Below are positions 59,063-64,000 of a stretch of 64,000 nucleotides of DNA, piece after piece; positions within the stretch are counted from its first letter, which is position 1; each line of letters begins with the position of its first letter. Source of the DNA: Rufibacter roseolus. Its GTDB lineage: Bacteria > Bacteroidota > Bacteroidia > Cytophagales > Hymenobacteraceae. The position numbers and the translations under genes were made by a program. The notes below the pieces were generated by a model. The model searched no databases, was not told the origin of the DNA, and saw only the letters and a program-made list of their open reading frames with translations. The stretch covers positions 1,827,028 through 1,891,027 of the forward strand of contig NZ_JAFMSU010000001.1 in NCBI RefSeq assembly GCF_017916365.1, written 5' to 3'.

Positions 59063-59839
59063 TTACAGATCGCGGGAGCGGAGTAGTTGGTAGGAGAGGA
59101 AGCAGAAAAGCGTCACGTACAGCACCACCGGCATTAAGGCCTGCATGGGGGTAAGGACTTCGGAAGCGCCCAGAATCAGTTGCTCCACCTCGGCGTGGGG
59201 GTTAGGCGTAAGCGCGCCCAGAGATTTCATGGGAAAGTATTGGTCTATCCCGTCCGGGGTTTTCCACTGGATCAGCCTTTCCACCACCAGCGTGTAAGCC
59301 ATGAACAGCATAATGGCCAGACCGGTTTTCCTGACCAGAAACGCTATGAACATAGCCAGAGACATGTAACCCACCAGTTGCACCAGGTAATAGAAAATAG
59401 CCTGCACGTTGGTGAACATGGAGGTTTCGTTTCCGGTGTTGTTTCCGTAGAATAGCCCAAATCCGAGGCCCAAAAAGACCACATATACCGCGAGCAGGGC
59501 CGCGAGCAAAAGAATGACGCTGTACTTAGCCTGCACCAGGTTGGCGCGCGAGAAACCGTCAATCACCTGTTGTCGCAACGTGCGGAAAGCGTATTCGTCA
59601 GAGACAAGGATGATGATGAGAATGCCGGGAATGAGGTTGAGGAAACTGGACACATAGGCCAGGTGCATCCACAGCTTGGGAAATTGGTAGAGTTCGGCAC
59701 CGGCCATCTGCCCGTTCACCATCACGTTGCCCCGGGCGTAGAAGAAGACGAAAAGCAGAAAGCACTGCAATACCAACAGTACCCAGAAGGTGGAGTAAGG
59801 CAGCAGTTTACGGAGTTCTATTCTTAAAAGAGAGGTCAT
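59063..59839 (-). CDS. ABC-2-type transporter permease
   Basis: 258 residues with about six membrane helices, among them the N-terminal LPYSTFWVLLVLQCFLLFVF, NLIPGILIIILVSDEYAF, VILLLAALLAVYVVFLGLGF, LVQLVGYMSLAMFIAFLV and the C-terminal LTPMQALMPVVLYVTLFCFL. The sequence SDEYAFRTLRQQVIDGFSRA is a cytoplasmic loop typical of ABC-2 (multidrug/antibiotic or nitrous-oxide-type) permeases. It overlaps the ATPase gene by four bases and probably forms the exporter with it. The cargo is not evident. Confidence 0.85.
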   Translation of the reverse strand: MTSLLRIELRKLLPYSTFWVLLVLQCFLLFVFFYARGNVMVNGQMAGAELYQFPKLWMHLAYVSSFLNLIPGILIIILVSDEYAFRTLRQQVIDGFSRANLVQAKYSVILLLAALLAVYVVFLGLGFGLFYGNNTGNETSMFTNVQAIFYYLVQLVGYMSLAMFIAFLVRKTGLAIMLFMAYTLVVERLIQWKTPDGIDQYFPMKSLGALTPNPHAEVEQLILGASEVLTPMQALMPVVLYVTLFCFLSYQLLRSRDL

Positions 59840-60738
59840 ACAGAATCGGCTTTGATGATTTCCAGGAACTGGCTTTCCAGGCTTTTCTTGCGCACCACCA
59901 ACTGGCCCAGCGCAATACCCTGGGAGAAGAAGGCGCGGTTCAGCTCAGAACTGTCGGTCTCCGGTTGAAGTGATAGTTGCAGTTGCTGGTTTACGGGGCG
60001 GGCATCGGTCACGAAGGGCAAGGTGCGGGCTATCTGCAGCAATTGGTCCAGCGAGGCACCGCCGCTGATGAACACCAGGTCATTGGCCGCCATGATAGAA
60101 GAAACGGGCCCTTGGGCTTTGAGCTTGCCGCTGCGCAGCACCGCCATGTGGGTGCAGACTTTCTCCACCTCGTCCAGCAGGTGACTGGCCAGGATAATGG
60201 TTTTGCCCTGCGCCGCGATGTCAATGATAAGTTGGCGCACCTCGGCAATGCCTTCAGGGTCCAGGCCGTTCGTGGGCTCATCCAGCACCAGCACCTCGGG
60301 GTCACCCAAAAGCGCGGCCCCGATGGCCAGGCGCTGTTTCATGCCCAGCGAGTAGCCCTTGAACTTGTCTCCCCGGCGTTGGGCCAGGCCTACGGTCTGC
60401 AGCACCCCCGGAATGCGGGCGTGGTCCACGCGTTTCACATCGGCGGTGATGCGCAGGTTTTCTTCGCCGGTAAGGTAAGGGTAGAAATTGGGGGTTTCCA
60501 GCAGGGCGCCTATGCGGCGTTTGGTGCTTTGAGAGGCGGGCTGCCCGAACCACTGGTAAGTCCCGGCGCTGGCATTTATCACGTCCAGCACAATGCCCAG
60601 GGTGGTGGTTTTCCCGCTGCCGTTGGGTCCCAGCAATCCGTAGATGCTGCCCTCGGGTACTTTAATGGTCAATTGGTCCAGGGCCTGCACCGCGCCGTAG
60701 CGCTTGCTCAGTCCCTGAATATCTAAAATGTCTGCCAA
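59836..60738 (-). CDS. ABC transporter ATP-binding protein (ABC-2 exporter)
   Basis: 300 residues. Walker A is LLGPNGSGKTTTLGIVLDV, the signature is YSLGMKQRLAIGAALLG and Walker B is EVLVLDEPTNGLDPEG. The C-terminal 80 residues (ARTLPFVTDARPVNQQLQLS onward) are the DUF4162-like tail of export ATPases. It energises the permease encoded next, with which it overlaps by four bases. The substrate is unknown; related pairs export lipids, peptides or antibiotics. Confidence 0.92.
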   Translation of the reverse strand: MADILDIQGLSKRYGAVQALDQLTIKVPEGSIYGLLGPNGSGKTTTLGIVLDVINASAGTYQWFGQPASQSTKRRIGALLETPNFYPYLTGEENLRITADVKRVDHARIPGVLQTVGLAQRRGDKFKGYSLGMKQRLAIGAALLGDPEVLVLDEPTNGLDPEGIAEVRQLIIDIAAQGKTIILASHLLDEVEKVCTHMAVLRSGKLKAQGPVSSIMAANDLVFISGGASLDQLLQIARTLPFVTDARPVNQQLQLSLQPETDSSELNRAFFSQGIALGQLVVRKKSLESQFLEIIKADSV

Positions 60739-60808
60739 ATCGGTCTTGGTTCAAAAGGTTGATGCACAAAGCTAGAAGGATTTGTCAGAATTGCGTGAAG
60801 GAGGGGGT

Positions 60809-60857
60809 GTTTAAAACAGAAAGCCCACCAGCTATAGGGGGGCTTTCTGTTTTAAAC
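60809..60857 (-). terminator. Rho-independent terminator
   Basis: GTTTAAAACAGAAAGCCC and GGGCTTTCTGTTTTAAAC are exact 18-base inverted copies with a 13-base loop, 54 bases past the M56 gene stop on the minus strand. Confidence 0.85.
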
Positions 60858-60885
60858 CTGTTTTCCTGAAACTGCCGCTGAAACA
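60849..60885. repeat. P40 intergenic palindrome
   Basis: TGTTTTAAACCTGTTTTCC / TGAAACTGCCGCTGAAACA, sharing one arm with the adjacent terminator, as at the PUL1 terminator. Confidence 0.55.
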
Positions 60886-60910
60886 GACAGGAGTTCAGGG
60901 AAGCGACCGG

Positions 60911-62296
60911 CTACTTGTCTCTTTTGGTTTGGACCGGTGGCGGAGGAGGCGGTAGTTTGCCGTATTTTTTCTCAAAGGCAGCTCTTCCTGATGGGGTGTT
61001 GTCAAAGCTCTCTACTTCGCCAGACTTGTCCACCACGTAAATGCTTTCGTCGCTGATGCTCAACCCTTGAACCTTGGGGTTCCGCTGTCTGAAATCCTTC
61101 GTGACGTCTACGTTGAAAGGCGGTGGCGGAGGGGGCGGGGCTAGAGCCGCATCCGGGGCCAAGGGAGGCGCTGCCGGATCTGCCGGTACCGGAGGGGGTG
61201 GCGGCGGAGCAGGGAGGGTGCCGTATTTTTTCTCCAGGGCGGCAATACCCTCAGGGGTGTTGGCGTACTGCTCTGTTTTCCCCGATTTAAGGTTCACAAA
61301 GACTGTTTCATTGCTCCACCTCAGGTCCTTCACCATGGGGTTGCGTTCCATAAAGGTGCCATACTGGTCCTGCGGCTCCTGGCCAATGGATACTTGCTCC
61401 TGCGGAAGCATTTCTCCCAGCTCGGCGCTGGAACCCGCAATGCCATGGCAGGCGAGCAGCCCCGAGAGCAGCAAGGGAACAACCGCCACGAAACGGAATT
61501 TCTGGGCTTTGCCAGAAGGGGTTTTGTTCATCATCATGATTCGGTGTTTTAAAGATGGATAACTGAAAGAGGAGGTAAAGGAAAGCGGGGCCGCACCCGT
61601 GGTTTGCAGGAGCGAGAACTGGTATTGTTTGCGGTCAATGCCGGCTTGCAGGGTCTGGTGATCAGTGAGGAACTCTAGGTTCTGTTTCAGGTCCTGGCCC
61701 AGGAGCCACACCACGGGGTTAAACCAGTTGAAAAGCGTGGTGAGCTCCATGAGCAGGATATCCAGCGTATGCCACTGCCGCACGTGGGTATGCTCATGCT
61801 CCAGAATGGGCAGCCAGTCTTTGGGCGGGTGCTGACCGGGGTTGAAGTAAATGGCCTTCCCGAAGGAAAACGGCGCCAGGTCAGTCTCAATCTGCCGGTA
61901 ACGGATGCCCCCGTACGTAGCATATCCAGATTTCCGGTGGATGTTGTACAACGACGCCATCTGCACCACCAGCCGCACGGCCATCACGCCCACCCCCAAC
62001 CAGAAGAGCCCCACCGGAACAAGCCAGAAATCAAAACCAGGCCTTTCCGTTGCCAGGGTTTGCGGCATTTGCCAGGTTTTTGAGAAGCTCTGGAGGGTCT
62101 GGTAGATCTGTTGTTCCTTTTTGAAAAACCGGGTCAAGTCAATCAGCGGGAGCAAGGCGGGAACCACAAGGCCTGTCAGCAAAAACAGCCTATTGAGTTG
62201 ATGGAACGTGGTTTGCCGCAACACCAGCCGGTAAGTGGCGTAGAACAAGGCCAGGCCCACGTTCACTTGCAGAAGATAGAGGAGAAGTGCTGGCAT
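60911..62296 (-). CDS. BlaR1-like M56 metallopeptidase with duplicated C-terminal domain
   Basis: 461 residues from the ATG at 62296 (MPALLLYLLQVNVGLALFYA), which sits just past the blaI stop; a longer frame would start at 62320 and overlap it. Membrane helices run through about 1-25, 34-54 and 87-112. The zinc motif is HEHTH in LPILEHEHTHVRQWHTLD. After it comes a fourth membrane-like helix (FVAVVPLLLSGLLA). The C-terminus holds two related segments of about 60 residues, each with N-P-x-V-K/Q and NTP-x-G-x-x-A-x-EKKYG (NTPEGIAALEKKYG and NTPSGRAAFEKKYG), joined by a proline-rich linker. No penicillin-binding sensor domain is present, so the inducing signal is unknown. It is co-transcribed with BlaI. 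Confidence 0.88.
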   Translation of the reverse strand: MPALLLYLLQVNVGLALFYATYRLVLRQTTFHQLNRLFLLTGLVVPALLPLIDLTRFFKKEQQIYQTLQSFSKTWQMPQTLATERPGFDFWLVPVGLFWLGVGVMAVRLVVQMASLYNIHRKSGYATYGGIRYRQIETDLAPFSFGKAIYFNPGQHPPKDWLPILEHEHTHVRQWHTLDILLMELTTLFNWFNPVVWLLGQDLKQNLEFLTDHQTLQAGIDRKQYQFSLLQTTGAAPLSFTSSFSYPSLKHRIMMMNKTPSGKAQKFRFVAVVPLLLSGLLACHGIAGSSAELGEMLPQEQVSIGQEPQDQYGTFMERNPMVKDLRWSNETVFVNLKSGKTEQYANTPEGIAALEKKYGTLPAPPPPPPVPADPAAPPLAPDAALAPPPPPPPFNVDVTKDFRQRNPKVQGLSISDESIYVVDKSGEVESFDNTPSGRAAFEKKYGKLPPPPPPVQTKRDK

Positions 62297-62297
62297 A

Positions 62298-62663
62298 TCA
62301 TTCAGACTTTTGGTTCTCAATCATGTCCATGATCTCTTTCAGTTCCTGCGGGCTGAGCTGTTTCTCCTTCACGAAGAACGCCACCAGCTCTTTGTAGGAG
62401 TTCTGGAAGTAGTTGCCCACGAAGCCCTTCATGAACTTCTTCTTGTATTCCTCGGCTTTGATGAGCGGCGCGTAGCGGTAAGTATTGCCCAGTTTCTCGG
62501 CCTGCACGAAGCCTTTCTTCTCCAGGTTCTTCACCGTAGAGGCTAGGGTGGTGTAAGGCGGTTTGGGCTCCGCAAGTTTGTCCAGGAAGTCCTTGATAAA
62601 TCCGCCCTCCGTTTCCCAGATCACCTGCATGGCGTCCTCCTCCTGTTGTGTCAGTTTCTCCAT
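62298..62663 (-). CDS. BlaI/MecI-family transcriptional repressor
   Basis: 121 residues, normal length. The winged-helix domain covers about 5-75: LTQQEEDAMQVIWETEGGF, then DKLAEPKPPYTTLASTVKNL and EKKGFVQAEKLGNTYRYAPL. A dimerisation helix follows (YKKKFMKGFVGNYFQNSYKE). Family knowledge: such repressors bind palindromic operators and are inactivated when the paired M56 protease senses a signal. The gene precedes the BlaR1-like gene by one base, so the pair forms a small sensory operon. The operator probably lies just upstream, where TTACGA / TCGTAA half-sites flank the start. Confidence 0.92.
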   Translation of the reverse strand: MEKLTQQEEDAMQVIWETEGGFIKDFLDKLAEPKPPYTTLASTVKNLEKKGFVQAEKLGNTYRYAPLIKAEEYKKKFMKGFVGNYFQNSYKELVAFFVKEKQLSPQELKEIMDMIENQKSE

Positions 62664-62682
62664 AGCTGCATTATTTACGACT

Positions 62683-62702
62683 GTTTCGTAATTTTACGAA
62701 AA
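62683..62702. promoter_or_regulatory. Candidate BlaI-type operator
   Basis: TTTCGTAATTTTACGAAAAT, with the inverted TTTCGTAA / TTACGAAA arms, 20-40 bases upstream of the blaI start; a further TTTCGTAA is at about 62703. The position and dyad form suit autorepression. The sequence differs from the classical TACA/TGTA-type operator, so it is a guess. Confidence 0.4.
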
Positions 62703-62745
62703 TTTCGTAATAAAGTATCATTTAAGGAGAAATATTTTTCAGCGG

Positions 62746-62790
62746 AAATGAAAAAGCCTCTTTCTGTGGTGGAAAGAGGCTTTTTCATTT
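62746..62790. terminator. Hairpin with flanking A/T runs
   Basis: AAATGAAAAAGCCTCTTT and AAAGAGGCTTTTTCATTT are exact 18-base inverted copies with a nine-base loop. It probably ends transcripts from either side. Confidence 0.7.
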
Positions 62791-62846
62791 GAAGTAAGAG
62801 GTAAGCCAAAGCCTGGAATTCACCACCTTTAATCATCTCCCATATT

Positions 62847-62935
62847 TGTCATCCTGAAAGGATCTTGTGTGCGAACCGTAATAGTGGCTGTTCTTTATCT
62901 TTCTAGTTTGTCACCAAGATCTTTCCAAGATGACA
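62847..62935. repeat. Inverted-repeat element (GTCATCCTG type), copy B
   Basis: TGTCATCCTGAAAGGATCTT, then GTGTGCGAA, at the left; TCACCAAGATCTTTCCAAGA, then TGACA, at the right. It has the same type of ends as the element at 48233-48397, with a shorter interior. Confidence 0.65.
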
Positions 62936-62960
62936 GAAGGGGAATAAGTAAGGGCAAAAA

Positions 62961-62997
62961 AAGAACCCTAAAACCATTCAGGGTTTTAGGGCTCTTC
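62961..62997 (-). terminator. Rho-independent terminator
   Basis: AAGAACCCTAAAACC / GGGTTTTAGGGCTCTT hairpin, followed on the minus strand by a run of T, about 30 bases past the carboxypeptidase-like stop. Confidence 0.8.
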
Positions 62998-63023
62998 TAC
63001 AAAAATCGGCTTAAAACAAAGGA

Positions 63024-64000
63024 CTATTGCACCGGCAATGCCCCGCCTGTCCAGCGGGCAACCGGGTAGCGCATGTGGGTGTTCTCGTAGTGCGGGGTGT
63101 TGCGGTACACGAAGTTAAGTTGGGCCTGTGCACTTTTGGCCAGCGACGGGTCTTTGGCTTTGGCCTCTTCCAGGGCGGCTTTCAGTTTGGGGTCTTTCCG
63201 GAGGTAGTCCGCGGCAAGATCCTCGAACACGTAGGCTGAGAAATGCTCTTTCTGGCCCAGCATGGAGTCAAAGAAATTCCAGGCAAAATAAGAGTCCGGG
63301 GCTTGCGGCTCCAGGGTCTCCACCAGGAAACGGTTGCTCACCTGGTTCAGGTACACTAAGTAGTCGCCGGCGAAGTACTGGATGGGCTGCTGGATTTTAC
63401 GCACCTGCACATCGGTGTGCAGGTAGTGGCCCTCGTAGGGGCGCTGCCCGGTTTTGTAGTCGGTGATGTAGTAGGTTTCCGGGGTGAGGACGGTGTCTTT
63501 GCTCAGGCGCTTGAGTGCCACCTGGTTCTGCTGCAAGCGCTCAACCACCTCGGTCCAGGCCTGGGGAATAATATAGGCTACGGGTTTTGTAACGGTGAGT
63601 GTGGGCTTGAACGTGTCAAAGAACTTCACGGGGCGGGTGAACGGCGCCTTACGGTCATAGTACAGGCGCTCCAGACCGGAGACTTCGCTGGCTTTGTATT
63701 TGGCCTCAAAGCCTTTGAAGTTGATGGTTTCTACCTGGTTGGTATCGGGTTCCCAGTTCAAGACAAACTGCTGTTGGGTAAGCAAAGCGGCGCGGTCCTG
63801 CTGGCGGGCAGTTTGGATAGCCTTTCCGTTTTTGGCGGTGTAATCAAGGAACTCCAACATGAGGTCATAGGTAGAGGCCACGCGCTTGTCAAAGGCCTTG
63901 AGCATGTGCGTCTCGGGGATGAAACCCAGGGTCTGGAAAAGGGTGGTGTAGCCGCTGGCGTAGCGGGGCAGGTCGGCGAAGCCAAAGATGCCGGTCTCGG
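63024..64000 (-). CDS. M14-type zinc carboxypeptidase, C-terminal part (cut by window edge)
   Basis: 325 residues are visible and the frame stays open to the edge, so the start and the zinc-binding half of the protein lie outside. The first residues in view read ETGIFGFADLPRYASGYTTL, then TLGFIPETHMLKAFDKRV, which resembles the end of the M14 catalytic domain in large Bacteroidota carboxypeptidases. The remaining part is the long C-terminal region of that group (about YYITDYKTGQRPYEGHYLHT, SYFAWNFFDSMLGQKEHFSA). A start at 63905 would miss the first conserved block, so I do not use it. The zinc ligands cannot be checked here. Confidence 0.75.
   Translation of the reverse strand, partial: ETGIFGFADLPRYASGYTTLFQTLGFIPETHMLKAFDKRVASTYDLMLEFLDYTAKNGKAIQTARQQDRAALLTQQQFVLNWEPDTNQVETINFKGFEAKYKASEVSGLERLYYDRKAPFTRPVKFFDTFKPTLTVTKPVAYIIPQAWTEVVERLQQNQVALKRLSKDTVLTPETYYITDYKTGQRPYEGHYLHTDVQVRKIQQPIQYFAGDYLVYLNQVSNRFLVETLEPQAPDSYFAWNFFDSMLGQKEHFSAYVFEDLAADYLRKDPKLKAALEEAKAKDPSLAKSAQAQLNFVYRNTPHYENTHMRYPVARWTGGALPVQ

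Larger units (their letters stand above)
62664..63023. other. Repeat-rich intergenic region upstream of blaI
   Basis: 360 bases with no gene. From left to right: TTTCGTAATTTTACGAAAAT (about 62683-62702), which contains a TTTCGTAA / TTACGAAA inverted repeat close to the blaI start, a hairpin (62746-62790), a GTCATCCTG-type element (62847-62935) and the terminator of the next gene (62961-62997). Confidence 0.65.

Noticed and set aside
60911-62663. Beta-lactam resistance operon
   Set aside because: BlaI and an M56 protein are present but there is no penicillin-binding sensor domain and no beta-lactamase gene.
1-64000. CRISPR array, tRNA or rRNA genes
   Set aside because: No regularly spaced direct repeats, no tRNA cloverleaf with a TTC-loop and CCA-type 3' end, and no rRNA-like stretch was found by eye.

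Overview
The window looks like chromosome of a Bacteroidota member, most likely a Cytophagales / Hymenobacteraceae relative (Rufibacter- or Pontibacter-like; the genus is my inference). The support is the fused lpxC/fabZ gene, a PorX-type response regulator with a PglZ domain, two SusC/SusD pairs, a hybrid two-component (HTCS) regulator, and lipoproteins with acidic export signals just after the lipid cysteine. No rRNA, tRNA, CRISPR array, phage or transposase gene was recognised.

Layout. 0.2-6.3 kb: a membrane-anchored hypothetical protein, the E2 subunit of a 2-oxoacid dehydrogenase, CinA, a DUF4197-type lipoprotein and an erythromycin-esterase-like protein. 6.7-10.6 kb (minus strand): the lipid A operon lpxD - lpxC/fabZ - lpxA - ABC ATPase. 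11.3-32.1 kb: polysaccharide utilisation locus 1 (PUL1), made of an HTCS sensor, GH31, SusC, SusD, a surface lipoprotein, a GH2 lipoprotein, an SGNH esterase and a GH95-like enzyme, with a convergent GH88 gene. 32.1-33.7 kb: an AT-rich stretch without a credible gene. 33.7-41.4 kb: PUL2, a SusC/SusD pair plus two surface glycan-binding lipoproteins with no enzyme and no regulator, in visibly more T-ending codon usage. 41.7-46.8 kb: a STAS-like protein and an HD hydrolase (minus strand), divergent from porX - tsaE - alanine dehydrogenase. 47.3-51.2 kb (minus): flavin reductase, fumarylacetoacetase, NifU-like protein and Mrp. 51.4-53.2 kb: three small lipoproteins. 53.4-58.9 kb: dnaG, a K+ channel, ribBA and a secreted hypothetical protein. 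59.1-62.7 kb (minus): an ABC-2 exporter pair and a BlaI/BlaR1-like pair. 63.0-64.0 kb: the C-terminal part of an M14-type carboxypeptidase, cut by the window edge.

How the genes work together. PUL1 has a sensor, an outer-membrane import pair and exo-acting side-chain enzymes. The set (alpha-xylosidase-like GH31 with a PA14 insert, beta-galactosidase-like GH2, GH95-like enzyme, esterase) would suit a decorated hemicellulose such as xyloglucan, but no backbone-cleaving enzyme is present. PUL2 may supply glycan capture and import for enzymes encoded elsewhere. Both PULs lie between lpxD and the HD/porX genes, which I recall as neighbours in other Bacteroidota, so the 31-kb carbohydrate block may be an insertion into a conserved cell-envelope neighbourhood.

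The most unusual sequence-level signal is a family of about 40-bp imperfect palindromes, called P40 here. Rough half-sites are GTTTTAGGCCTGTTTTC and GAAAATAGGCCTAAAAC. About twenty full or partial copies lie in gaps between genes throughout the window, apart from PUL2. Several other inverted-repeat element types share the same gaps.
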